This document shows, in pieces, positions 16,274 to 25,673 of a DNA stretch of 64,000 nucleotides (its first letter is position 1; the number at the start of each line of letters is the position of its first letter). The notes under the pieces were generated by a model, which made no database searches, was not told the origin of the DNA, and worked only from the letters and a program-made list of their open reading frames with translations. This stretch comes from Lysobacter_C viscosus (lineage in GTDB: Bacteria > Pseudomonadota > Gammaproteobacteria > Xanthomonadales > Xanthomonadaceae). The translations under genes were made by a program, and so were the position numbers. Where the stretch lies: contig NZ_JBJMAV010000002.1 of assembly GCF_046600715.1 (NCBI RefSeq), positions 372,001 to 436,000 on the forward strand, written 5' to 3'.

Positions 16274-19200
16274 TTACGCCAGCCCGCCCGCGTCCGGCGT
16301 CTCCGCCTCCAGCCGCTCCAGCTTCTGCGCGACCGCGTTGGGCGACTTCGTGTACGGCGCCAGCAGGGTGTAGAACACCGGCACCACGAACAGCGACAGC
16401 AGGGTGGAGAACGCAACACCGGCGATCACCACCACGCCGATGGTGGCGCGGCTGGCCGAACCGGGACCGCCCGCCAGCACCAGCGGCAGCGCGCCGGCAA
16501 TCGTGGCGATCGACGTCATCAGGATCGGGCGCAGGCGCACGCCGGCCGATTCCACGATGGCCTCGTGGATCTTCCGTCCTTCGTCGCGCAGCTGGTTGGC
16601 GAACTCGACGATCAGGATGCCGTTCTTGGCCGCCAGGCCCACCAGCATCACGATGCCGATCTGGCTGAACAGGTTGAGCGTGCCGCCGGTGACCGCCAGC
16701 CCGATCATCGCCCCGAGCACGCCCAGCGGCACGGTCAGCATGATCACCAGCGGGTGGATGAAACTTTCGAACTGCGCGGCCAGCACCAGGTACACCACCA
16801 GCAACGCCAGGGTGAAGGTCAGCAGCACCGCGCCACCGGCCTTCTGGTACTCGCGCGACTCGCCCTTCCAGTCGATCTGCGCGTACTCGGGCAGGTCCTG
16901 CTCGACCGCGCGGTTGAGGAACGCCAGCGCCTCGCCCATGGTGTAGCCCGGCGACAGCCCGGCACTGATGGTGATGGCGCGCAGGCGGTTGAAGCGGTTG
17001 AGGCTGCCGGCTTCGGCCAGCTCGGTCAGCGTCACCAGGTTGGACAGCGGCACCAGCGCGCCCTCGCGCGAACGCACCTCGATCGCCGACAGCGCCGCGG
17101 GGGTTGCGCGGCCATCGCGCCCGGCCTGCACGATCACGTTGTACTCCTCGCCGTCCTGCACGAAGGTGGTGACCTGCCGGCTGCCCATCATGGTTTCCAG
17201 CGCGCGGCCGATCTCGGTGACGCTCACGCCCAGGTCGGCGGCGCGCTGGCGGTCGATCTGCACGCGCATCTGCGGACGGGTTTCCTTGTAGTCCGAGTCC
17301 ACCGAGAAGAAGCCGGGGTTGCCCTCCATGCGGGCCATCAGGGTGTCGCGCCAGCTGGCGATCTCGTCGTACTCCGGGCCGCCCAGCACGATCTGGATCG
17401 GCTGGCCGCGGCTGCCGACCAGGCCGCCACCGACGCGCGGCTGCGCCTGCACGCCGGTCAGCTGGCCGAGGTCGGCACGCAGCGAGTCGGCGACCTCGGC
17501 GGTGGTCTGCTCGCGGTCGGTCCAGTCCTGCAGGAACACGATCACGTTGCCGGTGTGCATCTCCTCGCTGGCGCCCCAGCCGCCCGGCGCGCGGGTGTTG
17601 TAGCGGCGGATCGCCCTGCCGTCGCCGGCGTGCGTGGCCATGACCTGCTCGACCTGCTGCACCTGCTCCACGGTGTAGTCGAAGCCCGCGCCCTCCGGGC
17701 CGAGGATCGAGATGAAGAACGCGCCGCGGTCCTCGGCCGGTGCCAGCTCCGACGGCACCAGCTTGATCAGGCCCCAGGTCGCGAGCAGCGCGCCCAGCAT
17801 GAGCGCGGCGAACAGCCAGTGGCGCTCCACGTTGCGATCCAGCAGCGCGCGGTAACGGCGGGTCACCCCGTCCAGCCGCGCGTTGACCCAGCGGTTGACC
17901 CGGGTCGACTTCTCCTCGCTGTGCGGCCGCACCAGCTTGGAGGCCATCATCGGGGTCAGCGTGAGCGCAACGAACGCCGACAGCGCGACCGCGCCGGCCA
18001 GCGCCACCGACAGTTCGCGGAACAGCCGGCCGGTGTTGCCCTCCATGAAGCCCACCGGCAGGAACACCGCCACCAGCACGGTGGTGGTGGCGATCACCGC
18101 GAAGGCGACCTGTCGGGTGCCGCGGCGGGCCGCGACCAGCCGCGGCTCGCCCAGGTCGGCGCGGCGCTGGATGTTTTCCAGCACCACGATCGCGTCGTCC
18201 ACCACCAGGCCGATCGACAGCACCAGCGCCAACAGGGTCAACAGGTTGATCGAGTAGTCGAACAGGTACAGCGGGATAAAGGCGGCGATCAGGCAGACCG
18301 GCACCGTCAGCGCCGGGATCAGCGCGGCGCGGATGCTGCCCAGGAACAGCCAGATCACGATCAGCACCAGCGCGATGGCCTCGGCCAGCGTCCAGTACAC
18401 GCGTTCGATCGATGCCTCGATGAACAGCGTGTCGTCGAATGCCACGAAGATGTCGGTGCCCTCCGGCAGCGTCTTCTGGATCTCGACCGCCTGCGCGCGC
18501 GCCGCGCGGGTCACGTCCAGCGCGTTGGCGGTGGAGGTCTTGATGATGCCCAGGCCGATGTTCGGCTCGCCGTTGCTCTTGTAGTACGCGCGGCGCTCGG
18601 CCGAGCCCAGCTCGACCTGGGCGACGTCGCCGATGCGCACCACGTAGCCGTCCGCGCCGGCGCGGATCGGGATCTGCGCGAAGTCCTGCGGTTCGACGTA
18701 GTCGCGCGCCACGCGCAGGGTGAAGTCGCGGTCGGCCGACTCGATCCGGCCGGCGGGCAACTCGACGTTCTCGGCGCGCAACGCCGCCTCGATATCGCCG
18801 GCGGTGATCCCGCGCGCGGCCATCGCCGCGCTGTCGAGCCACACCCGCATCGCGTAGCGCTGGCGGCCACCGATGCGCACCTGGGCCACGCCGTCGAGGC
18901 TGGACAGGCGGTCCACGACGTAGCGCTCGGCGTAGTCCGACAGCTGCAGGCTGTCCATCCGGGTGGAGCTCATGTTGAGCCAGATCACCGTGTCCGAATC
19001 GCTGTCGGCCTTCTCCACCTCGGGTGGGTCGGCTTCCTGCGGCAGGCGGTCGGCGATGCCGCTGATCGCATCGCGCACGTCGTTGGCCGCCGCCTCGATG
19101 TCGCGCCCCAGGGTGAACTCCAGCGTCACCGAGGAGCGGCCGTTGGTGCTGCGCGACTGGATGGTCTCGATGCCCTCGATCCCCGACAGCGCATCCTCCA

Positions 19201-19399
19201 GCACCTGGGTGATGCGCGTCTCCACCACCGCCGCGGAGGCGCCACCGTAGTTGACGTCGACCGAGACGATCGGCGGATCGATCGCCGGCAGCTCGCGCAG
19301 CGTCAGCCGGCTGAAGGCCATGACGCCCAACACGATCAGCAGCAGGCTCATCACCGTGGCGAACACGGGACGGCGGATGGAGAGATCGGACAGGACCAT
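16274..19399 (-). CDS. RND-family efflux pump inner-membrane transporter (HAE1/MexB type)
   Basis: 1041 residues, normal for AcrB/MexB relatives. Two six-helix halves each carry a large periplasmic loop. The proton-relay residues are intact: an Asp-Asp pair in TM4 (GLVVDDAIVVLENIQRR) and Lys in TM10 (MLVGLAAKNGILIVEFANQ). It begins MVLSDLSIRRPVFATVMSLL, as in the MexQ/AcrD-like multidrug subgroup. It should export hydrophobic compounds using the proton gradient, with the membrane-fusion protein encoded 3 bp upstream and an outer-membrane channel encoded elsewhere. No local repressor gene is present. Confidence 0.95.
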   Translation of the reverse strand: MVLSDLSIRRPVFATVMSLLLIVLGVMAFSRLTLRELPAIDPPIVSVDVNYGGASAAVVETRITQVLEDALSGIEGIETIQSRSTNGRSSVTLEFTLGRDIEAAANDVRDAISGIADRLPQEADPPEVEKADSDSDTVIWLNMSSTRMDSLQLSDYAERYVVDRLSSLDGVAQVRIGGRQRYAMRVWLDSAAMAARGITAGDIEAALRAENVELPAGRIESADRDFTLRVARDYVEPQDFAQIPIRAGADGYVVRIGDVAQVELGSAERRAYYKSNGEPNIGLGIIKTSTANALDVTRAARAQAVEIQKTLPEGTDIFVAFDDTLFIEASIERVYWTLAEAIALVLIVIWLFLGSIRAALIPALTVPVCLIAAFIPLYLFDYSINLLTLLALVLSIGLVVDDAIVVLENIQRRADLGEPRLVAARRGTRQVAFAVIATTTVLVAVFLPVGFMEGNTGRLFRELSVALAGAVALSAFVALTLTPMMASKLVRPHSEEKSTRVNRWVNARLDGVTRRYRALLDRNVERHWLFAALMLGALLATWGLIKLVPSELAPAEDRGAFFISILGPEGAGFDYTVEQVQQVEQVMATHAGDGRAIRRYNTRAPGGWGASEEMHTGNVIVFLQDWTDREQTTAEVADSLRADLGQLTGVQAQPRVGGGLVGSRGQPIQIVLGGPEYDEIASWRDTLMARMEGNPGFFSVDSDYKETRPQMRVQIDRQRAADLGVSVTEIGRALETMMGSRQVTTFVQDGEEYNVIVQAGRDGRATPAALSAIEVRSREGALVPLSNLVTLTELAEAGSLNRFNRLRAITISAGLSPGYTMGEALAFLNRAVEQDLPEYAQIDWKGESREYQKAGGAVLLTFTLALLVVYLVLAAQFESFIHPLVIMLTVPLGVLGAMIGLAVTGGTLNLFSQIGIVMLVGLAAKNGILIVEFANQLRDEGRKIHEAIVESAGVRLRPILMTSIATIAGALPLVLAGGPGSASRATIGVVVIAGVAFSTLLSLFVVPVFYTLLAPYTKSPNAVAQKLERLEAETPDAGGLA

Positions 19400-19402
19400 G
19401 GT

Positions 19403-20650
19403 TCAGTCCCGGTCGGCGTCGGCCGGGGCGGGGCGGGCAGCGGGGGTGGCTTGCCCGACGCCTTCGCGATCCGCTTCGGGCTGCGCCTCGCCGGGCGTCG
19501 CGGCCGGGGTGGGTTCGACCGCAGGGGCAGTGGCGGAGATCGCGGCCGGCGGGGGTGCGTCGCCGCCCTGTCCAGGCGCCGGCCCGGGTGACGCGGGCCC
19601 GCCCGCCGGGGCGCGGCCTTCCTCGATCCGCGCGCCCGGACGAAGCTTGCCGGTGCCGTCCACCACGATGCGGTCGCCGATGGCCAGCCCTTCGGTGACT
19701 TCGGCCAGTCCGGCACGGCGCGCCCCGACCTGCACGGTGGCCTGCTCGACCGTGCCGCCCGCGCCCACGCGCCAGACATAGGAGCGGCCACCCACCTGCA
19801 CCACTGCGATCTCCGGGATCACGAGGGCCTGGCGCTCGGGCCGGCTGAGCACGATCTGCACCAGCATTCCCGGGCGCAGCACTGCGTCGGGGTTAGCGAA
19901 GTCACCGCGCACGGTGACCGCGCGGGTGGCAGGATCCACCCGCGAATCGATCGTGCTGACCACCCCGTCGAAGCTGCGGCCGGGATAGGCCGCGGTGGTG
20001 CCGCTCAGCGACTGGCCCTCGCCGAGCACGGCCAGCGCGGTCTCCGAAACCGGGAAGTCGACGTAGACGCGCTCGATGTCGTCGAGCGTGGCGATCGCGG
20101 TACCCGGCGTCACCAGCGCGCCCGGGCTGACCTGGCGCAGGCCCAGCACGCCGGAGAACGGCGCACGCACGACACGGTCGGCCAGCTGCGCGCGGATCTG
20201 CGCAACGCGGGCGTTGGCGGAATCACGCGCGGCGCGCTGCGCGTCCAGCGATGCGCGAGCGATCAACTGCTGGGAGGCCAGCTCGTCCTGCCGCCGGAAC
20301 AGCCGGGTGGCTTCGTTGGCCGCCGTCTGCGCCTCGCGCAGCTGCGCCTGCTGCGACTGTCCACTCAGCGTCACCAGCGGGGCGCCCGCGCGGACCTTGT
20401 CGCCGCTGTCGAAATGCACGCCGGTAACCGTCTCGCTGACCTTGGCGGTCACCGTGACCGACTCGCGCGCCTTCACCGTGCCCAGGGCCTCTACCGTGTC
20501 GCTCCACGGGCGCATGCCCACCTGCTGGGTGGTCACCGGTACGGTGCGCTCGGGGCCACCGGAACGCCCCCCTTCTTCCTCGCCACAGGCCGCCAGGCCC
20601 AACAGGAGTACCAGGGCGCCGAGGGCACCGCGTCGCAAGGGGGATCGCAT
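19403..20650 (-). CDS. RND efflux membrane-fusion (periplasmic adaptor) lipoprotein
   Basis: 415 residues. ATG 20650 is followed by a lipoprotein signal with a lipobox LAAC near residue 21. An AcrA/MexA-like order follows: biotinyl-lipoyl part, a coiled-coil hairpin (QAQLREAQTAANEATRLFRRQ to ARVAQIRAQLADR) and beta-barrel (APFSGVLGLRQVSPGALV). The last 75 residues are a Pro/Ala-rich tail of low complexity that is longer than usual. It is separated from the pump gene by 3 bp, so the two are one operon. The 299-bp gap to cysK holds the divergent promoters. Confidence 0.93.
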   Translation of the reverse strand: MRSPLRRGALGALVLLLGLAACGEEEGGRSGGPERTVPVTTQQVGMRPWSDTVEALGTVKARESVTVTAKVSETVTGVHFDSGDKVRAGAPLVTLSGQSQQAQLREAQTAANEATRLFRRQDELASQQLIARASLDAQRAARDSANARVAQIRAQLADRVVRAPFSGVLGLRQVSPGALVTPGTAIATLDDIERVYVDFPVSETALAVLGEGQSLSGTTAAYPGRSFDGVVSTIDSRVDPATRAVTVRGDFANPDAVLRPGMLVQIVLSRPERQALVIPEIAVVQVGGRSYVWRVGAGGTVEQATVQVGARRAGLAEVTEGLAIGDRIVVDGTGKLRPGARIEEGRAPAGGPASPGPAPGQGGDAPPPAAISATAPAVEPTPAATPGEAQPEADREGVGQATPAARPAPADADRD

Positions 20651-20949
20651 GCTGTCCAGGAATCCGAAGTCCGGGGGGTGGTGGCACCAGGCCGGGTGAA
20701 ACCAGGCGATCCAGTGTAGCCACCGGGGGTATAACGCCCGCGTCGGCCGGAGGTTGACGAACGGGATGCATCGTCTCGCCCGTGTCGATGCCGGCGCCGG
20801 GAGCGCTGGCCTGCGGCCGCCCCGGGTGGCACGCTGCAGCCACGCGCTGGCCCCACGCGCGCGCGACTGCCGTTGGCAGGTACGTGATAACGCCAGCGGC
20901 GGATACACCGGCCCACGCCTCAGCACCCCCTGCCCCCCGGAGAGCCCCC

Positions 20950-21906
20950 ATGATCCACGACAGCATCCTCGACACGATCGGACGCACCCCCGTGGTCCGG
21001 CTGCACCGCATCGGCCCCGCGCACGTCGCGCTGTACGCCAAGGTCGAATCGTTCAACCCGGGTGGCTCGGTCAAGGACCGCCTGGCGCTGGCGATCATCC
21101 TCGACGCCGAGGCGCGCGGCCTGATCAAGCCCGGCGACACGGTGGTGGAAGCCACGTCCGGCAACACCGGGGTTGCATTGGCGATGGTATGCGCGGCGCG
21201 CGGCTACAAATTCGTGGCCACCATGAGCGAGACCTTCTCGATCGAACGCCGGAAGCTGATGCGCGCCTACGGGGCCAAGGTGATCCTGACCCCGGCCGCC
21301 GAGCGCGGCAGCGGGATGGTTCGCCGGGCCGAGGAACTGGCGAAGCAGCACGGTTGGTTCCTGGCCCGGCAGTTCCAGAACCCGGCCAACCCGTCCTACC
21401 ACCGCAACACCACCGCCGCGGAGATCCTGCAGGACTTCGCCGGCCGCCGCCTGGACCACTTCGTCACCGGCTGGGGCACCGGCGGCACCCTCACCGGCGT
21501 GGGCGAGATGCTCAAGCTGGCGAGACCCGAGGTACGCATCACTGCCAGCGAGCCGGCAGGCGCGGCAATGCTGTCGGGCAAGGAATGGCAGCCGCACAAG
21601 ATCCAGGGCTGGACGCCGGACTTCGTGCCCGAGGTGCTCAACCGCGACGTGGCCGACGCGATCGTCCCGGTCGACGACACCACCGCGCGCGACACCGCCC
21701 GCCGGCTGGCACGGGAAGAAGGCGTGTTCGTCGGCGTCTCCGCCGGCGCCACCGTCGCCGCCGCCCTGGAGGTGGCACGCGACGCCCAGGAGGGGGCGGT
21801 CGTGCTGGCGATGCTCCCCGACACCGGCGAGCGCTACCTCAGCACGTTCCTGATGGAAGACGTCATCGACGGCAGCGACGACGACTGGCTGGCGGGCTTG
21901 CCGTAA
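20950..21906 (+). CDS. cysK: Cysteine synthase (O-acetylserine sulfhydrylase), PLP-dependent
   Basis: 318 residues. It makes cysteine from O-acetylserine and sulfide. The PLP lysine lies in NPGGSVKDRLAL near residue 42. The substrate loop EATSGNTGVALA and the phosphate-binding GWGTGGTLTGVG are intact, and SAGATVAAALEVA closes the C-terminal domain. ATG 20950 begins the conserved DSILDTIGRTPVVRL; in-frame sequence upstream is low complexity. CysK versus CysM, or a cystathionine beta-synthase-like enzyme, cannot be settled by eye. The gene is monocistronic and followed by REP palindromes. Confidence 0.9.
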   Translation: MIHDSILDTIGRTPVVRLHRIGPAHVALYAKVESFNPGGSVKDRLALAIILDAEARGLIKPGDTVVEATSGNTGVALAMVCAARGYKFVATMSETFSIERRKLMRAYGAKVILTPAAERGSGMVRRAEELAKQHGWFLARQFQNPANPSYHRNTTAAEILQDFAGRRLDHFVTGWGTGGTLTGVGEMLKLARPEVRITASEPAGAAMLSGKEWQPHKIQGWTPDFVPEVLNRDVADAIVPVDDTTARDTARRLAREEGVFVGVSAGATVAAALEVARDAQEGAVVLAMLPDTGERYLSTFLMEDVIDGSDDDWLAGLP

Positions 21907-21915
21907 ACCCGCCCG

Positions 21916-22195
21916 GAAGGAGCGGCTTCAGCCGCGATCAGATCCCTGGCGCCGGGATACAGACGTAGGAGCGACGCAAGTCGCGACCCACGCAGCTGAC
22001 CGAAGGTGCGCCGTCGCGACTTACGTCGCTCCTACAACAGCCTGGCTTCGAGCTTGCGATCTGCACCACCCGATGCATGTAGGAGCGACGTGAGTCGCGA
22101 GGCGCGCCGGTGTCCGAAGGTGCGCGGTCGCGACTTACGTCGCTCCTACAACAGCCTGGCTTCGAGCCTGCGATCGCGGCTGAAGCCGCTCCTAC
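21916..22195. repeat. REP cluster: two type A pairs nested in a type B pair
   Basis: GTAG-headed REP palindromes. Two types occur in this window: type A has the core GAGCGACGTNAGTCGCGA, and type B has GAGCGGCTTCAGCCGCGA. Here a degraded type B lies at 21916-21938 (forward). Type A pairs occupy 21965-21987 with 22013-22035, and 22079-22100 with 22127-22149. A type B lies at 22172-22195 (reverse). The layout resembles the GTAG repeats of Stenotrophomonas and Xanthomonas. The cluster fills the 356-bp convergent gap between cysK and fba. No RAYT transposase gene was recognised in the window. Confidence 0.9.
21965..22192. repeat. Tandem duplication of a 114-bp REP-containing unit
   Basis: The unit starting at 21965 recurs at 22079. 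In the best-conserved part, 22000-22061 matches 22114-22175 at a constant offset of 114 with about two mismatches, and this includes the unique spacer CAACAGCCTGGCTTCGAGC. The copy is therefore a duplication of the REP pair plus flank, not two independent insertions. Confidence 0.85.
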
Positions 22196-22204
22196 ACCCC
22201 GCCC

Positions 22205-22240
22205 AAAGAAAAACGCCGGCACGGGGCCGGCGTTTTCGTT
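22205..22240 (-). terminator. Rho-independent terminator after fba
   Basis: A 10-bp stem (22211-22220 with 22226-22235) with a 5-nt loop. It is A-rich on the left and T-rich on the right, so it can work in both directions. On the minus strand it lies 27 bp after the fba stop. Confidence 0.85.
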
Positions 22241-22262
22241 TGCTGCAAGGACCCGCCTGGAC

Positions 22263-23273
22263 TCAGCCGGCCTTGTTCCACTGTCCCATGGCCGCCAGGC
22301 CGTTGTCGCGCGCGCGGGCGTAGACCGTCTTCTGCGCGTCGGCGACGTTGTTGGCGATGTCCTGGGACCACAGCTTGAGCGCGGCCGACTGCATGGCGCG
22401 GCCGTAGCTGAAGCTCAGCGGCCACGGCTTCGGGCCCATGCGGTTCATCGCGTCCAGGTGGGCGGTGGCGTCCTCGTCGGACTGGCCGCCCGACAGGAAC
22501 ACGATGCCCGGGAGCGTTGCCGGAACGGTCGACTTGAGGCACTGCAGGGTGGCCAGGGCCACGTCCTCGATCGAGGCGGTGTCGCCGCTGGTGGTTCCCG
22601 GCACCACCATCGAGGCCTTCAGGATGGTGCCTTCCAGCACCACGTTGTGCTCGTACAGCGAGCCGAACAGCGAGCGCAGCACGACCTCGGTCACCTCGTA
22701 GCAGGTGTCGATGTCGTGGCTGCCGTCCATGATCACTTCCGGCTCGACCATCGGCACCAGGCCCTGCTCCTGGCACAGCGCGGCGTAGCGCGCCAGCGCG
22801 TGGTTGTTGGCCTCGATGCAGGTGCCCGACGGCGCGTCGTCGTCGATGTTGATCACTGCGCGCCACTTGGCGAAGCGCGCGCCCAGCTTGTAGTACTCCT
22901 CCAGCCGCGCGCGCAGCCCGTCCAGCCCCTCGGTCACCAGCTCGCCGGGGAAGCCCGCCAGCGGGTGGGCACCCTTGTCGACCTTGATGCCGGGAATGAT
23001 CCCGTTGTCGGCCATGACCCTGGTGAAGGGCACGCCGTCACGGGTGGACTGGCGCAGGGTCTCGTCGAACAGGATCGCACCGGAAATGTGGTCGGAGAGC
23101 TTCGGCGTGGTCAGCAACAGCTCGCGGTAGGCGCGGCGGTTCTCTTCCGTGCACTCGATGCCCACGCCGTCGAAACGCTTCTTGATGGTGGCGTTGGACT
23201 CGTCGATGGCGATGATGCCCTTGCCTTCGGCGACCATCGCCTGGGCGGTTTCGGCAAGCAGTTCGATGCTCAT
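22263..23273 (-). CDS. fba: Fructose-bisphosphate aldolase, class I
   Basis: 336 residues from ATG 23273; an upstream in-frame extension runs into REP sequence and is not believed. It cleaves or forms fructose-1,6-bisphosphate in glycolysis and gluconeogenesis. It is clearly the Schiff-base class I type: GKGIIAIDESNATIKKRF near the start, FAKWRAVINID with the early lysine, and the catalytic lysine in VLEGTILKASMVVPG. The C-terminal segment ends GQWNKAG, shorter than animal enzymes. It lies on the same strand as pyk and pgk, but REP clusters separate them. Confidence 0.95.
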   Translation of the reverse strand: MSIELLAETAQAMVAEGKGIIAIDESNATIKKRFDGVGIECTEENRRAYRELLLTTPKLSDHISGAILFDETLRQSTRDGVPFTRVMADNGIIPGIKVDKGAHPLAGFPGELVTEGLDGLRARLEEYYKLGARFAKWRAVINIDDDAPSGTCIEANNHALARYAALCQEQGLVPMVEPEVIMDGSHDIDTCYEVTEVVLRSLFGSLYEHNVVLEGTILKASMVVPGTTSGDTASIEDVALATLQCLKSTVPATLPGIVFLSGGQSDEDATAHLDAMNRMGPKPWPLSFSYGRAMQSAALKLWSQDIANNVADAQKTVYARARDNGLAAMGQWNKAG

Positions 23274-23382
23274 GGGGGGGTGTCCTGGGGCTGGCGGGTT
23301 GAAGCCGGCGAGTATAGCCGTCGCGCCCCGGCCCGGACCACGGCTGCCCAGTGGAAACAAGTGGTTACGGGGGACACGCCTT

Positions 23383-23529
23383 GGAGGAGCAGCTCCAGCC
23401 GCGATCGAGACACCCGGAAGCGGGGCCCTCTGTAGGAGCGACGTAAGTCGCGAACGCACCTCCATGGAGGGCACGGGTCGCGACTCACGTCGCTCCTACA
23501 AGAGCCATCGCGGCTGAAACCGCTCCTTC
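23383..23529. repeat. REP cluster: type A pair nested in a type B pair
   Basis: Order left to right: degenerate type B forward (23383-23405), type A forward (23432-23453), type A reverse (23477-23499) and type B reverse (23507-23529). The A pair spans 68 bp and sits between the two B arms. The cluster fills the gap between pyk and fba, ending 5 bp from the pyk stop codon. Confidence 0.88.
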
Positions 23530-23533
23530 AGGA

Positions 23534-25000
23534 CTACAGCTCCCCGAGCCCCTCGGCCACGCCGTCCGGGCCCACCTGCAGCAGCCGCAGGGTATTGGTG
23601 GCGCCGCGGTGCTCCATGTGGTCGCCGCTGGTGAAGATCAGCCGCTCGCCTTCGGCCAGCAGGCCACCGTCGAACAGCTGCTTGATCGCGACCCGGGCCG
23701 CATCGCGCGAAGCCAGCCCGCGGCTGTCGAACTCCAGCGGCCGGACGTCGCGCATCATCGCCATCTTGCGGCGCGACGGGGCGTGCCGGGACAGCGCGAA
23801 GATCGGCGCCGGGGACCGGAAGCGCGACAGGAATCGCGCGGTGCCGCCCGATTCGGTCATGGCGACGATGGCGCGCACGCCGATGTGTTCGGACAGGAAC
23901 ATCGCCGCCATGGCGATCGCCTGGTCGGCCTTCTCCAGGTTCCGCGGCGCCTTCTCGAAATCGGTGTCATGGCTGAACTGGCGCTCGGCGCCCATGCAGA
24001 TGCGCGACATCGCCTCCACCGCCTTGACCGGGTAGCGCCCGGCCGCGGTCTCAGCCGACAGCATCACCGCGTCGGTGCCGTCGATGACCGCGTTGGCCAC
24101 GTCCAGCACCTCGGCCCGGGTCGGGATCGGGCTTTCAACCATCGACTGCAGCATCTGGGTAGCGGTGATCACCACCCGGTTGCGGGCCAGCGATTCGCGG
24201 ATGATCTTCTTCTGCAGGCCCGGCAGCTCGGCGTCGCCGATCTCCACGCCCAGGTCGCCGCGGGCCACCATCACCACGTCGCTGGCATCGATGATCTCGG
24301 CCAGGTTCTCGATCGCCTCGGCGCGCTCGATCTTGGAGACCAGCGCCGCCTCGCTGCCGGCAGCGCGGGCAACCGCACGGGCGCGGTCCATGTCGGCGGC
24401 GGTGCGGCAGAACGACACCGCGATGAAGTCCGCTTCAAGCTGCGCGGCGACCTTGATCAGCGCCTCGTCGTGCTCGGTCAGCGCCCCCAGTGACAGCCCG
24501 CCGCCCTGTTTGTTGAGCCCCTTGCGGTTGGACAGCACGCCATCGTTGAGCACCGTGCACGCGATGCGCGCGCCGTCCACCGACTCCACCTGCAACTGCA
24601 GCAGGCCGTCGTCGAGCAGCAGCAGGTCGCCCGGTGCCACGTCACCTGGCAGGCCCAGGTAGCTGACGCCGACCTGGGTGGCGTCACCGGGCGGGGCGTC
24701 CTCGCTCGCGACCAGGTCGAACCGGTCACCGGACTTCAGCTCGACCTTGCCGTCGGCGAAGGTCTCGATGCGGATCTTGGGCCCCGGCAGGTCGGCCAGG
24801 ATGCCGACTTCGCGGCCGACCCGGCGCGCCGCCTCGCGGACCGCATCGGCCCGCGCGACCTGGGACGCCGGGTCGCCGTGGGAGAAATTCAGTCGCACCA
24901 CGTCCACGCCGGCGGCCAGCAGCGCATCGAGCACGCCGGGCGGGTCGGTGGCGGGGCCGAGGGTGGCGAGGATCTTGGTGCGGCGGGCGATGGTGGACAT
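23534..25000 (-). CDS. pyk: Pyruvate kinase
   Basis: 488 residues. It converts phosphoenolpyruvate and ADP to pyruvate and ATP. The A domain starts at RRTKILATLGPATD, with RLNFSHGD near 35-42. The B domain contains GDRFDLVASED. The active-site lysine is in ALVSKIERAEAI, followed by MVARGDLGVEIG and ITATQMLQSMVESPIPTRAEV. The C-terminal domain (ARFLSRFRSPAPIFALS) is complete. ATG 25000 starts the conserved N-terminus. The GNAT gene begins 65 bp away on the other strand. Confidence 0.97.
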   Translation of the reverse strand: MSTIARRTKILATLGPATDPPGVLDALLAAGVDVVRLNFSHGDPASQVARADAVREAARRVGREVGILADLPGPKIRIETFADGKVELKSGDRFDLVASEDAPPGDATQVGVSYLGLPGDVAPGDLLLLDDGLLQLQVESVDGARIACTVLNDGVLSNRKGLNKQGGGLSLGALTEHDEALIKVAAQLEADFIAVSFCRTAADMDRARAVARAAGSEAALVSKIERAEAIENLAEIIDASDVVMVARGDLGVEIGDAELPGLQKKIIRESLARNRVVITATQMLQSMVESPIPTRAEVLDVANAVIDGTDAVMLSAETAAGRYPVKAVEAMSRICMGAERQFSHDTDFEKAPRNLEKADQAIAMAAMFLSEHIGVRAIVAMTESGGTARFLSRFRSPAPIFALSRHAPSRRKMAMMRDVRPLEFDSRGLASRDAARVAIKQLFDGGLLAEGERLIFTSGDHMEHRGATNTLRLLQVGPDGVAEGLGEL

Positions 25001-25064
25001 GGCAGACTCGTCGGGGCTGCCGGAACGCTAGCACAGCGTTTGCACCCCCCAGGACTGAATACGT

Positions 25065-25673
25065 ATGCCGTGTATCGAAGCCCCCGCCCACGATGACTCC
25101 GATGCCCTGCCCCGGCTGGCCGGCGGCGGCGTGTTGCTTCGCGGCTTCCGCGGCGACGATGCCGACGCGCTGTTTGCGCTGCACTCCGATCCACGTGCGA
25201 TGCGCTACTGGAGCTTCGCGCCCTGGACCGACCGGTCGCAGGTGCACGACTACCTCGCCCGCGCGATCGCCGCGCGCGACCCCGATCGCATGCTGTGCTG
25301 GGTGGTCACGCAAGCCGGCGACGACGCCCTGGTCGGCACCACGACCCTGTTCGCGATCGACCGCGTCCAGGGCCGCGCGGAGGTGGGCTACGCGTTGCGG
25401 CCCTCTCACTGGGGTCGCGGCCTGGCAACCGGGACGTTGGGCCTGGTGCTGGGGCATGCCTTCGACACGCTGGGACTGCGCCGCGTGGAGGCCGACATCG
25501 ACCCGCGCAATGCGGCTTCGTGCCGGCTGGTCGAGCGCCAGGGCTTCGTACGCGAAGGCCTGCTGCGCGAGCGCTGGCACGTGGGCGGGGAGACGTGCGA
25601 CAGCGCGGTGTACGGGCTGCTGGCCCGGGAGTGGGTCGGTCCGCCAAGCGCCGCCCCTGTAGGAGCGGCCTAG
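25065..25673 (+). CDS. GNAT-family N-acetyltransferase (RimJ/RimL-like)
   Basis: 202 residues. A GNAT fold with LRGFRGDDADALFALHSDPR at the start, VGYALRPSHWGRGLATGTLG as the acetyl-CoA pyrophosphate loop and RRVEADIDPRNAASCRLVER as the RimJ/RimL-type helix. It probably acetylates an amino group of a protein or small molecule; the substrate is unknown. The last codons (PVGAA) and the TAG stop at 25671-25673 are formed by a REP palindrome, so its C-terminus was set by repeat insertion. Confidence 0.88.
   Translation: MPCIEAPAHDDSDALPRLAGGGVLLRGFRGDDADALFALHSDPRAMRYWSFAPWTDRSQVHDYLARAIAARDPDRMLCWVVTQAGDDALVGTTTLFAIDRVQGRAEVGYALRPSHWGRGLATGTLGLVLGHAFDTLGLRRVEADIDPRNAASCRLVERQGFVREGLLRERWHVGGETCDSAVYGLLAREWVGPPSAAPVGAA

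Noticed and set aside
14568..18842. A single 1424-codon open frame on the minus strand
   Set aside because: Only its last 495 codons look like protein (the alanine/glycine symporter). The upstream part is Arg/Ala/Gly-rich shadow of the RND pump gene on the same strand in another frame.
16115..19591. A 1158-codon open frame on the plus strand opposite the RND pump
   Set aside because: It is the antisense shadow of a very well-conserved pump gene and shows no domain.
20754..20759. TTGACG before cysK as a -35 element
   Set aside because: No acceptable -10 hexamer lies 16-18 nt downstream, so a promoter cannot be claimed here.
21916..22195. CRISPR array suggested by repeated motifs
   Set aside because: The repeats are inverted palindromes with variable short gaps and few copies, which are REP doublets. 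There are no regular spacers and no cas genes.
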